Made by a program: the position numbers and the translations under genes. 64,000 nt of DNA from CAIWHR01 sp963779805 (GTDB lineage Bacteria > Pseudomonadota > Gammaproteobacteria > Burkholderiales > Casimicrobiaceae): assembly GCA_963779805.1 (NCBI GenBank), contig CAVZZN010000009.1, positions 62,001 to 126,000 of the forward strand, read 5' to 3'. Each line of letters begins with the position of its first letter. The stretch's first letter is position 1. Below the pieces are notes generated by a model. The model was not told the origin of the DNA, made no database searches, and saw only the letters and a list, made by a program, of their open reading frames with translations. This document shows, piece after piece, positions 39,024-48,557 of the stretch.

Positions 39024-39902
39024 TCAGCGCTGCGCGCGCCAGGGGATCAGGATCTGCTCGGCCTCGTTCAGCAGGAACGTGAACAGGAACCCGAGCAGCG
39101 CGATGGTGAGAAGGCCGACGTACATCGTCTCGACCGACAACACCTCCCAGGCGTTCCAGATCATGTAGCCCAGGCCGCTCTTGGCGCCGATCATCTCGGC
39201 GATCGCGATCAGGATGAGGCCCATGCCGATGCCGAGCTTCACCCCGCTCATGACGAGCGGCAGCGCGCCCGGCAGCGCGATCGTGCGGAACACCTGCCAC
39301 CGGCCGGCGCCGAAATTGTGTCCGACGTCGAGGTACACCTTGTTGATCTCGCGCACGCCGGCCACCGCGTTGATCAGCACCGGGTAGAACACGCCGATCG
39401 CGACCATCACGATCTTCGACGCTTCGCCCAGCCCGAAGATCAGCAGGATGAGCGGCATGATCGCGCTCTTGGGCACCGGATACGTCGCCGACACCAGCGG
39501 ATCGACGATGGCACGCAGCGGCCGGTACAGGCCCATCGCGATGCCGAGCACCAGCGCGGGGACCCCGCCCAGCAGCGCGCCCCAGAACAGCCGCTGCAGG
39601 CTCGCCCAGGTGTTGCTCCAGAGCTCGCCGTTCTTCACCAGCGTCACGAGCGTCTGGAAGATCGTGGATGGCGCGGGAAAGAAGCGCGCGTCGAGGATGC
39701 CCGTGCGCGTAGCCACCTCCCACAACAGCAGGAGCACGATCGGCGAGGCGATGTTGATGAGCCGATCGCGATTGCTCGCGCTCATGCCGCCGGAGAGCCG
39801 CGCCGCACGCACGCGGTTGTGCCTGGGATCGAGCCCGGTCTCCGGCGCGAGCGTCGCGTCCTGCGAGGCCGTCGCGGCTTCGGCTGCGGACGTGCTGCGC
39901 AC
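39024..39902 (-). CDS. ABC importer permease, SsuC/TauC/OphH-like
   Basis: 292 residues, six-helix permease with the EAA loop VYLDVGHNFGAGRWQVFRTIALPGALP. First 45 residues are a hydrophilic Ala-rich extension. Last gene of the minus-strand operon containing its ATPase and receptor. Context next to aromatic-acid genes suggests uptake of an aromatic carboxylate, similar to the phthalate ABC systems of Burkholderia; by family alone sulfonates or nitrate are alternatives. Confidence 0.88.
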   Translation of the reverse strand: MRSTSAAEAATASQDATLAPETGLDPRHNRVRAARLSGGMSASNRDRLINIASPIVLLLLWEVATRTGILDARFFPAPSTIFQTLVTLVKNGELWSNTWASLQRLFWGALLGGVPALVLGIAMGLYRPLRAIVDPLVSATYPVPKSAIMPLILLIFGLGEASKIVMVAIGVFYPVLINAVAGVREINKVYLDVGHNFGAGRWQVFRTIALPGALPLVMSGVKLGIGMGLILIAIAEMIGAKSGLGYMIWNAWEVLSVETMYVGLLTIALLGFLFTFLLNEAEQILIPWRAQR

Positions 39903-39973
39903 CGGATTCGCGATCGGGACGACCCGGCGCGCTCATGCGAACGCCTGCGAACACATGTCGCCGAACTTCGTTC

Positions 39974-40797
<824 letters not shown>

Positions 40798-40801
<4 letters not shown>

Positions 40802-41859
40802 TTCGCCGCGGTCTTCGGCTTGTACGGTCCGAGGTCCTTCACGGCCGCCTCCGCGAAGGAGTGATCGACCACCTGCTCGACCGTGACGTTCGCGGTGACG
40901 TCGCCGTGCTCCTTGTAGAACGCGAGGTCGTTCTTGAGGCTCGCGACGTTCACGTTTCCGTCGGGGTTGCAGCCCTGGGTGTGGATCGCGCGGAACACGG
41001 CGGGATCCTTGATCTTGGTGTATTCCGTGAGGATCGAGATCACCTCGTCGGCGTTCGGGCCCGCCAGCTTGCCGTTGGCGAGCGCGTCGTTGTAGTCGCG
41101 CACCGCGCGTATGTACGCGCGCATGAAGCGCCTGGCCGCATCGGGGTTCTTCTTGATGAACTCGCCCGAATACAGGATGACGGCAAGCTGGTGATACGGG
41201 TAGATCTCGTCGTCGCCCATGATGCGCACCGCTGCCCCGCTCTGGATCGCGCGCGTGGCCGAGGGCTCGGTGGTCATGGACGCGTCCACCGCCTTGTTCT
41301 GCAGTGCGAGCACGTGCTGCGGGAACGCCATGAACACGCGCTCGACGTCGTCGTACTTGAGGCCGGCCTTCTTCAGCGCCTCGTTGAGCGTCGAGGTCGA
41401 TGCGCTCCCGGCTGCGCTCCCGGCGACCTTCATGCCCTTGAGGTCCTTCAGCGTCTTGAAGCGGCCGCTGTCGACGAGGTCCTTGCGCACGAGCAGCGGC
41501 TGGAAGCCGTAGCCGGGCGGGGTCGATCCCTTGTCGGCGACGATCTTGATGTCGATGCCGCGCGCCACGGCGTTGTACAGGCCCGCGGATGCAGACCCTG
41601 CGCCGACGTCGAGTTGCCCGGCCCCGAGCGGCGCGACCATCTTGGCCGCGGAGTCGAAGGGCGTGAACGTGACGGTGATGCCTTCCTGCTTGAAGTAGCC
41701 CTTCTTGTCGGCAATGTACAGGCCGACGTCGCTGCTCGCCTGCGCGATGCCGACGCGAACGCTCACCGGCTCGGCCGCGTGTGCGACCGGGCCCATCAGC
41801 AGGCCGGCAAGCGCGGCGACCAGGAACTGCCGTCGCGGTCGTGAAAGGTGCTGTGACAT
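40798..41859 (-). CDS. ABC importer receptor, NMT1/SsuA-like (aromatic acid or sulfonate type)
   Basis: 353 residues with a Tat-like signal (RPRRQFLVAALAGLL) ending at AHA. Family segments: VRVGIAQASSDVGLYIADKKGYFKQEGI, AAKMVAPLGAGQLDVGAGSASAGLYNA and DLKGMKVAGSAAGSAS. The ATG at 41859 has a GGAGGAG ribosome site 6 bp upstream. Likely receptor for the aromatic substrate of the neighbouring oxygenase/LigJK pathway, by context. Confidence 0.85.
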
Positions 41860-42020
41860 GCGTTTCTCCTCCATCCGATTCCGTCCGCGGCGTCGTGCGT
41901 CGCGCGGAATGCGTCGTTGTGATCGGCTTGGTCCGCTTCGGGGCGCCACGCCTGGGGGCGCAGCGCCGGAATGCAGGCCGAGGGTGGATATTGTAGTCGC
42001 TGCGTGTTCGTGCCGCTCCA

Positions 42021-42514
42021 TCACGCGCCGAGCGCGCCGAGCATCTCGCCCACGTACTCGGTGTCGCTCACCATCACCAGCATGTCGGACGCGCTGCGCA
42101 GCGCATCGAGCGTGCCCTGCGGCGGCGCTTCGCCTCGCTCGCTCGCTGGATCAGCATCCCGGTGACGAGGATGCCCTTCTCGTGGGCCATCTGGCCGATC
42201 GCCGGCGCGAGCGCGACGTTGTCGCCGTCGCGGGCGACGACGAACACCATGTCGGCTGCGCGCACGGCGCGCCCGATCTCGCTGCCTTCGTTGGCGATCG
42301 CGCGAAGCATGCCCGCCGGATCGGCGTCGCCGCGGGGCGCACCCGCGACGATCGCCTCGACCTGACGCAGGCCGCGGCCCGCGATCTCCCGGGCGATGCG
42401 CCCGCCGCCTTCGCCCAGGCCGATCAGCTTGATCGCGCGCGGCTTCGAATTGGGATAGGCGATGCGATGCCGCGTATCGCAGGCCGCGCGCGATTCGCTG
42501 ACGTGCCGGCTCAT
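42021..42514 (-). CDS. Mini FtsZ/tubulin-fold-like protein without the GTPase signature
   Basis: About 164 residues. After a 28-residue lead it reads IKLIGLGEGGGRIAREI, AADMVFVVARDGDNVALAPA and KGILVTGMLIQ, then LRSASDMLVMVSDTEYVGEML. This is the order of the FtsZ nucleotide-domain blocks (IKVIGVGGGG, DMVFVTAGMGGGTGTGAAP, LTVGVVTKPF, IVIPND), but the tubulin signature GGGTGTG is replaced by ARDGDNVAL and the C-terminal domain is absent. A one-base deletion near 42131 is inferred. Start overlaps the alcohol dehydrogenase stop (ATGA), so it is part of the catabolic operon. Function unknown. Confidence 0.6.
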
Positions 42515-43620
42515 TGCCATGGGAACACCGTGCAGTGGATGGCGTCGGGCCGGCCCTTGCCGACGAGGGTGTGCAGTGCCTCGTCGGTGTCGGCCAGCCG
42601 GAACTGGTGAGTGGAGAGCTCGCCGAGCGGATAGCGCCCGCTCGCGATGATCTGCAAGGCAAGCTCCACGGATCGATAGCTGTGACCGCGCATGCCCCGT
42701 ACGGTGAGAAATCGGGCGATGAGCACGTCGCTGTCGAATGCGGGAACCGGATGGCCCTTGATGCCGCCCAGGAGCACGCGCCCCGCCTTGCGCGCGAGAT
42801 GAAGCGCCGAGATCACGGTGGCGGGACCGCCGGATGCGCAGTCGATGACGAGGTCCGCCATGCGCCCGCCGGTGATGTCGCGCACGGTGGCGAAGAGATC
42901 CTGCGCCTCGATGTCGATCGTGTGGTGGGCGCCGAGCTTCCGGGCGAGCCCGAGCCGGAACGTGTCCGTGGGCGTGCCGAGGCCGGTCACGATGATGCAG
43001 GACGCGCCCGCTTCCTTCGCCGCCACGACGCACGCGAGCCCCTGCTGCCCGGGGCCCTGGATCAGCACCGTCTGCCCGGGGCCGGCCTTGCCCTGCAGGT
43101 ACGTCCACTCCACGCCGTTGCCCAGGGGAAGCGCGAGTGCTGCCTGCGCGGCGGGGACGTGGCCCGGGACCCTGTGGAACACGGCATTCGGATGCAGGTA
43201 CTGGTACTGCGCGTAGCCACCCCACAGCGACGGCGCGACACTCACCGGCGTCGAGCCGTAGCGCAGCGAGCCAGCCCGCCATTCGGTGGCGTCGCACAAG
43301 CGGAAGTCGCCCGACCGGCAGTATTCGCAGTGGCCGCAGGGGAGGTATTCCTCGAGCGCGACGCGATCGCCTTCCTTCACGCCCCAGCGCCGGGCCGCAT
43401 CGCGGCCGAGGTGACTGATGCGCCCGACGGTCTCGTGGCCCAGGATGAGCGCGCCGCGCTCGGCGGGGTACCGGGTGTAGTAACCCCAGTCGCTGCCGCA
43501 GACGCCGGTCGCCTCGACCTCGAGCATGCCCGCATCGGGCGCGAGCTCCGGGAACGGCAAGCTGCGCAGCTCCGTCTTGCCTGGCGCGACGGCAACTGCG
43601 GCGGTGACTTCCTTCGGCAT
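42511..43620 (-). CDS. Zinc-dependent medium-chain alcohol dehydrogenase (copy 1)
   Basis: 369 residues, intact. Catalytic zinc ligands in GVCGSDW and GHETVG; structural zinc four-cysteine set CGHCEYCRSGDFRLC; Rossmann part begins VLIQGPGQQGLACVVAAKEAG. A close paralogue lies at 49727. NAD(P)-dependent oxidation of an alcohol or dihydrodiol-like intermediate in the aromatic cluster is likely by context. An 84-bp cruciform-type repeat lies immediately upstream of its start. Confidence 0.88.
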   Translation of the reverse strand: MPKEVTAAVAVAPGKTELRSLPFPELAPDAGMLEVEATGVCGSDWGYYTRYPAERGALILGHETVGRISHLGRDAARRWGVKEGDRVALEEYLPCGHCEYCRSGDFRLCDATEWRAGSLRYGSTPVSVAPSLWGGYAQYQYLHPNAVFHRVPGHVPAAQAALALPLGNGVEWTYLQGKAGPGQTVLIQGPGQQGLACVVAAKEAGASCIIVTGLGTPTDTFRLGLARKLGAHHTIDIEAQDLFATVRDITGGRMADLVIDCASGGPATVISALHLARKAGRVLLGGIKGHPVPAFDSDVLIARFLTVRGMRGHSYRSVELALQIIASGRYPLGELSTHQFRLADTDEALHTLVGKGRPDAIHCTVFPWQ

Positions 43621-43626
43621 CGTCAG

Positions 43627-43710
43627 ACCCGTTACTCTGAGTAAATACTCCGAGTAAACGCGTGCAGTCCGTGCATCCGCGACTCGGAGTACTTACTCAG
43701 AGTAACGGGT
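43627..43710. repeat. 84-bp inverted repeat built of four 13-bp palindromes, locus 4
   Basis: Left arm: ACCCG then TTACTCTGAGTAA (43632-43644) and ATACTCCGAGTAA (43645-43657). Right arm: CGACTCGGAGTAC (43680-43692) and TTACTCAGAGTAA (43693-43705) then CGGGT. Arms match over about 28 bp with one mismatch. The loop contains TGCAGTCCGTGCA. It lies between the aldolase gene (ends 43727) and the dehydrogenase start (43620), both on the minus strand, beginning 17 bp after the aldolase stop. Confidence 0.8.
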
Positions 43711-43726
43711 TGGCGGGGCACGGGGC

Positions 43727-44426
43727 TCAGCTCCACGTCTCGCCTTGCTTCAGCACGCCGGCGGCGCGCAGCGACGCTTCGAGCCACGTTCGGCGTGAGG
43801 TTCCTGCCCGCGGCGATGTCGACGAACCGATTCTTCTCGTCAGCGACCTTCGCAGCGGCAGCGTCGAGCAGCGACGCCGCCTTCTCGCGCTCGATGACCA
43901 CCACGCCGTCGGCATCCCCGACGACGAGGTCGCCGGGATGCACCACCGCGCCGCCGCACGACACGGGCCAGTTGATGCGGCCGGGCACGAACTTGGTGGG
44001 CCCGTTGGGATTGGTGCCCACCGCGTACACCGGGAAGCCCAGCTCGCGCAGCTCGTCGCTGTCGCGGATCGCGGCGTCGATCACCACGCCGCCGAGGCCG
44101 AGCTTCTTGCATGCGCTCGTCATGATCGCGCCCATCAGCGCGCACGTGCGGTCCGCCTTGCCGTCGATGACCAGGATGTCGCCCGGCTTCGCGAGCGCCA
44201 TTGCCGCGTGGATCATCAGGTTGTCGCCCGGGACGGACCTCGATCGTGAACGCCGGACCTGCCATGCGCATCGAGCGGCGCGACCGGGGCGATGCGCCCG
44301 TCCATGCGTGCCGCGCCGGCCCGCCACGTCGGCGAGGATCGAGGCTGCGTACTGCGATGCGCGTTGCACGACCTCGGGCGCAACGCGCTGGAACTCGCGG
44401 CGGATGTCGGAAAGGGAGTCGCTCAT
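43727..44426 (-). CDS. ligK: RraA-fold 4-carboxy-4-hydroxy-2-oxoadipate (CHA/HMG) aldolase
   Basis: Last enzyme of the protocatechuate 4,5-cleavage route: splits 4-carboxy-4-hydroxy-2-oxoadipate to pyruvate and oxaloacetate. RraA/LigK-type motifs: AGPAFTIEV, PGDNLMIHAAMALAKPGDILVIDG, GGVVIDAAIRDSDELRELGFPVYA and GDLVVGDADGVVVI. About 231 residues once one-base insertions near 44334, 44272, 44228 and 43795 are ignored; C-terminus then ends RAAGVLKQGETWS. Directly downstream of ligJ (47-bp gap), which supports the assignment over generic RraA. Confidence 0.75.
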
Positions 44427-44473
44427 GGATGTCCTCGTCGTGGATGTTCGGGATGACCGGCGCCGGCGCGCGG

Positions 44474-45516
44474 TCAGCGCGGCGGCTGCCCCGGCTTGCC
44501 GCGTTGCGCGAGCTGACGGTCGAGGCGCGGATACACGCGGCGCGCGTTGCCTTCGAAGATCTTGTAGCGCTCGCCCGCGCCCAGCGCCTGCAGCTGATCG
44601 ACGTAGCGCTTGGTGTCGTCGTAGTGATGCCCGGTCTGCGGATCGATGCCCTTGACCGCACCGAGCATCTCGGAGGCGAACAGGATGTTGTCGATCGGGA
44701 TGACCTTCGCCATGAGCTCGATGCCCGGCAGATGGTAGACGCAGGTGTCGAAGAACACGTTCCGCAGCAGGTGCTCGGTGAGGAGCGGCTTCTTCATCTC
44801 CTGCGCGAGGCCCCGGTAGCGGCCCCAGTGAAAGGGCACCGCGCCGCCGCCATGCGGGATGACGAACTTGAGCGTCGGGGAAGTCCTTGAACAGGTTGCC
44901 CTGGATGAGCTGCATGAACGCGGTGGTGTCCGCGTTGATGTAGTGCGCGCCGGTGTAGTGGAAGTTCGGGTTGCACGACGACGACACGTGGATCATCGCC
45001 GGCATCTCGAGCTCGCACATCTTCTCGTACAGCGGGTACCACGAGCGATCGGTGAGCGGCGCACCGGTCCAGCGCCCGCCCGACGGATCGGGATTGAGGT
45101 TGACGCCGACGAACCCGAGCCCGGCGAGTCGCTCGAGCTCGGGAATGCATTTCTCGGGCGCGACACCCGGATGCTGCGGCAGCTGGCCGACCGCCGCGAA
45201 GTTGTCCGGCAGCAGCGTGCAGATGCGATGGATGAGGTCGTTGCTCATGCGCGTCCACACGACGCCCGTCGTCTTCGGTGCCGACGTGATGCGCCATGCC
45301 GGCGGCGCGCGGCGAGAAGATGGTGAGATCGCTGCCGCGCTCCTTCTGGAACTTGAGCTGCGGCTGCACGCTCTGGATCAGCATCTCGTCGGTGATGCCG
45401 AGCTCCGTCGTCGCGGGCTTGCGCATGGGATCGGCAAGGCCCGCGAGCTGCTTGTCGCGAAACGTGAGCAGCGCCTGCGGTTCGGTGGTGTAGTGGCCGT
45501 GGATGTCGATGATCAT
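44474..45516 (-). CDS. ligJ: 4-oxalomesaconate hydratase
   Basis: Amidohydrolase-superfamily hydratase of protocatechuate 4,5-cleavage: hydrates 4-oxalomesaconate to the LigK substrate. Distinctive segments match LigJ: MIIDIHGHYTTEPQAL, ERGSDLTIFSPRA, CIPELERLAGLGFVGVNLNPDPSGG, NADTTAFMQ, IPHGGGAVPFHWGRYRGLA, ASEMLGAVKGIDPQTG and FEGNARRVYPRLD. Zinc ligands HGH and PHGGG are present. One-base insertions near 45268 (GGCGTC read GGGCGTC) and 44880 (CCC read CCCC) are inferred; 346 residues without them. No ring-opening LigAB, LigC or LigI is in the window. Confidence 0.82.
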
Positions 45517-46393
45517 GGTCGGGGCTTCGGCGTTGGCGTTCGGATTGGCGTGGTCGAGAAAGGCGAGGAGGCGCGCGCCGGCGCTGTCGTGCGTCTGGTC
45601 TTCGACCGCAGCGTCCCAGTACTGCGCACCCGGGATGCACTCCTCGAGATAGCGCGCGGCCGAGGTCGCGTGCGCGTCGTCGCGCCCCGGCACGACCAGC
45701 GCCGGCACGTCGAGCCGCAGGAGATCCTCGGGCTCGGCCCCCGGCGCGGTGTCGCGATCGAACAGCGTGCGCGCCATGCCGGCGACGATCAGCTTGTAGC
45801 GATCGACATCGAGCTGCGCGTACGTCCTCGGCAAAGGCGGCATCGCGCGCGAGCACGGAAGCCCACGGCCCGCCGCGCGGATCGGCCGCGAACGACTTGC
45901 CTTCGCGCGCGACGTGCGCCACCACGCCGTCGAGCCCGTGATGCTGCACGAACGCGAGGTGCTCGGCGAAGCGCTGCTGCGCGCGGATGCGGTACTTCGC
46001 GCCGCCGACCGGCCACCACAGGATCATGGAGAGGGTGCGCTCGGGATGGGCGACGCCGAACGCGGCCACCGGAGCGCAGCCCATGCAGCCGCCCATGAGG
46101 TGCGCGCGTTCGATGCCGAGGTGATCGAGCAGGCCGCGTCCCTGCGCGACGTAGTGCGCCCACGTCACGCGCTCCACGCGCCCGCCGGACTGTCCCGTTT
46201 CGCGGCGATCGAACAGGATGCAGCGATAGTGCTGCGCGAGCTGCTCGACCGGCTTCACCTTGGCGTAGATGCTCTGCGTGCTCCACTTGTCGAGCGTGCC
46301 GTCGAAGCCGCCGGGGGCGAACATGAGCAGCGCCGGCCCCGAGCCGACCTCCTCGTAGCGGGTCTCGATGCCGTCGACGATCGCGGTAGGCAT
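45513..46393 (-). CDS. Alpha/beta hydrolase
   Basis: About 290 residues. Opening PTAIVDGIETRYEEVGSGPALLMFAPGG, oxyanion region, a DRRETGQSGG motif, and an HLMGGCMGCAPVAAF elbow in which the usual nucleophile Ser is Cys (G-G-C-M-G). C-terminal half has VPALVVPGRDDAHATSAARYLEECIPGA. A one-base insertion near 45838 is clear. As read, the last frame runs on into ligJ without a stop; one further inserted base near the end would give TGA overlapping the ligJ ATG (ATGA), which I think more likely than a fusion. Could hydrolyse an ester or C-C bond in the aromatic pathway. Confidence 0.7.
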
Positions 46394-46397
46394 GGGG

Positions 46398-47241
46398 TCA
46401 GGATGCCGGCTTGATGGGGATGCCGCCCTTGATCTGGCGGGCATGGCGCACGTCGTCGGCGTAGGCGGTGACGGCATCGAACGTGATGCGCGCGACGTTC
46501 GCGTACGTCTCGGTCTTCGAGTCGAGGAAGCTCGCCGCGTACCCGATCGCCGCGTGCGCCATGCGCATCCGGCCGTCGAGCCACGGTCCGCCGCCGAGGC
46601 CGCCGAGCACGGGGATCGACACCGCCTTGGCCACCTCGGGCCCGACGACCGGCCCGGAATTGGTGAAGTCGAGCAGCGACGCGCCCGCTTCTTCCAGCGT
46701 TTTCGCTTCCGCCACCAGACGCTCCGTCATGTCGGCAGGCACCTGCACGCCGCCCTTGAGCATCGAGGCGTAATCGACGCCGTACTGCAGCGCCGTCTGC
46801 GGCGTGATGCCGAACTGCGCGAACACCGGGAATGCCCGCGCGCGAGATCGCGCGCACGGCATCGGGAAAGTCGGCGGCGCCGTCGAGCTTGACCATGTCC
46901 GCACCGGCCTCCTTCACCAGGCGGATCGCCGCGCGCAATGCCGCCTGGGTGCCTTCCTGCAGCGGCCCGAAGGGAAAGTCGCAGCTCACGAGCGCGCGCT
47001 GCACGCCGCGCCGGACGGCCCGGCACACGACGATCATCTCCTCCATCGTCACTTCGAGCGGATTCGCGTGGCCCCAGAGATTGATGCCGACCGTGTCGCC
47101 GACCGACACGAGGTCGACACCCGCGCGATCGACGATCTGCGCGATCTGGTAGTCCCACGCGACGACGCCGACGATCTTGCGGCCGTCGCGCTTCATCTGG
47201 TGGAGTGCCGGGATCGTGACGGTGGAGGGTTTCGCCTGCAT
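46398..47241 (-). CDS. PanB-like (ketopantoate hydroxymethyltransferase-family) aldolase
   Basis: 280 residues. PanB landmarks: VVAWDYQIAQIVDRAGVDLVSVGDTVGI, VTMEEMIVVCRAVRRG, SCDFPFG, KEAGADMVKLDG and IPVFAQFGITPQTALQYG. Metal Asp residues (VGD, CDF) and the KLDG site are recognisable, but the C-terminal half (LLDFTNSGPVVGPEVAKAVSIPVLGGLGGGPW) departs from ordinary PanB. One-base shift near 46833. Its place among aromatic genes suggests a catabolic aldolase of the PEP mutase/PanB fold rather than pantothenate synthesis. Confidence 0.72.
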
Positions 47242-47270
47242 GCGTGCTCCGTGCAATGAGGTCCTGGAAT

Positions 47271-48216
47271 TCAGGCCGTGAGGTCGAGCGTGCCCTGCGC
47301 AAACAGCGAGTCGACCGCAACGCGCCGGGTGATGATGCCCTGCTCCAGCGCCGAGTCGACGAGCTCCTGCAGCACCTGGCGGTTGGGCTCGACGCCGTAC
47401 GGCAACGGATCGCCGGTGATCGCCAACACCCGCCGATGCACCTCGTCGACCTTGGTCGGCTTCGCGATCCGGCCCGCGCGCAGGCGCTCCACGTAGACGC
47501 GCTTCGCGTCCGCGAAGGCCTCGAAGATGTCGCGCGCAAGCTGCGGATGCTGCTCGAGCAGCTCGTCCTTCACGACGACCGTGTGATTGATCGGGTAGTG
47601 CCCGCGCTCGCGCAGCGCCGCGAGGCCGGCCTCGAGCGCGTTCGGGATGAGCGGCCGCACGGCCGGATCGTCGACCTCGACGCCGATCGCCGCGGGCAGC
47701 TCGCCCGAGACCAGGAGCTCGCTCATCTTGCGCCCGGCCTCGAGCGGCACCACGTTCGCCGGCGGCCGGTATTGCGCGACGTGCTCGTCGCCGGACAGCA
47801 CCCACGTGATCTTCGCGAGGTCGACCCCGTACTGATGCTGCAGCACGCTGCGCGCCCACACGCCCGTGGTGACGGTGTAGCCGCGGTTCACGCCCACGCG
47901 CCGGCCTTCGAGGTCTTTCGGCGTGCGGATGCCCGCATCGACGTTGACCAGCGTGGCGCCGTGATGGAACGCGCGCACCAGGAAGATCGGCAGCGCGGTG
48001 AAGCGCGTGCCGTGCTCGCGCGCCGTGACGTACGTCGTCAGCGCCATCTCGCGACACGTCGAACTCGAGCCCGCGCACCATGCGCCGGAACGCGGCGATC
48101 AGCGGGTCGACCTCCACGAAGTCGAACTCGAATCCGTGCGGGCGCACCGTGCCATCCTTCAGCGCCTGGTTGTTCCCCTGCGTGCGGGTGACGGTCGTGA
48201 GCTTAAGTGTTCCCAT
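47271..48216 (-). CDS. 4,5-dihydroxyphthalate decarboxylase-like protein
   Basis: 314 residues with a periplasmic-binding-protein-like fold but no signal peptide. Segments match the dihydroxyphthalate decarboxylase family: LKDGTVRPHGFEFDFVEVDPLIAAFRRM, EFDVSEMALTTYV, FTALPIFLVRAFHHGATLVNVDAGI, TPKDLEGRRVGVNRGYTVTTGVWARSVLQHQYGV and HYPINHTVVVKDELLEQHP. It would convert 4,5-dihydroxyphthalate (or an analogue) to protocatechuate. A one-base insertion near 48052 (TCGGAG read TCGCGAG) is inferred. Fits with the Rieske oxygenase upstream and LigJ/LigK downstream. Confidence 0.75.
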
Positions 48217-48257
48217 GCGAGTGCGAAGTCGATCGGTTGCGATTCGGGCCATGCGCT

Positions 48258-48551
48258 CTAGCAGCACTCCATCCCATCGGGCGCGACGAGCGCATCGCGC
48301 AGCCACCCGGGAGGCAGGTCGTCCTCCGCCACCTCCGCAACGGGCTTGAACACCTTGAAGTGGCGATGCCGTCCATCGCCGGGCCAGAACCCGACGACGG
48401 TCTCGATCGGCGGACAGCCCGGCAGCGAGCATGCGACTTCGGCGACGAGCACGGCCTCCCCGTCGTGCAGGCCGAAGCGCGCGCGCGTCCAGGCCTCGAC
48501 CCGCGCCACGGCGTCGAGCTCGGCATCGCTTCTGCGGAACGGGCGCAGCAT
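48258..48551 (-). CDS. Small conserved-looking protein, 97 aa, downstream of CobW
   Basis: Not recognised. Soluble; VEAWTRARFGLHDGEAVLVAEVACSLPGCPPIETVVGFW followed by RHRHFKVFKPVAEVAEDDLPPGW and a C-terminal MECC. Two Cys in CSLPGC and two at the very end, plus RHRHF, could bind metal. It starts 6 bp after the CobW stop, so the pair is almost certainly co-expressed and it may deliver or receive metal with CobW. Length and codon bias look real. Confidence 0.65.
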   Translation of the reverse strand: MLRPFRRSDAELDAVARVEAWTRARFGLHDGEAVLVAEVACSLPGCPPIETVVGFWPGDGRHRHFKVFKPVAEVAEDDLPPGWLRDALVAPDGMECC

Positions 48552-48557
48552 CCGGCC

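Noticed and set aside
44474..46393. Apparent fusion of the alpha/beta hydrolase to LigJ
   Set aside because: The frame is open only because of one-base shifts; a shift near the hydrolase end gives TGA overlapping the ligJ ATG, the usual coupling in this operon.
46398..47241. True pantothenate-biosynthesis panB
   Set aside because: No panC/panD neighbours, C-terminal half departs from PanB, and the context is a catabolic operon; called PanB-like only.
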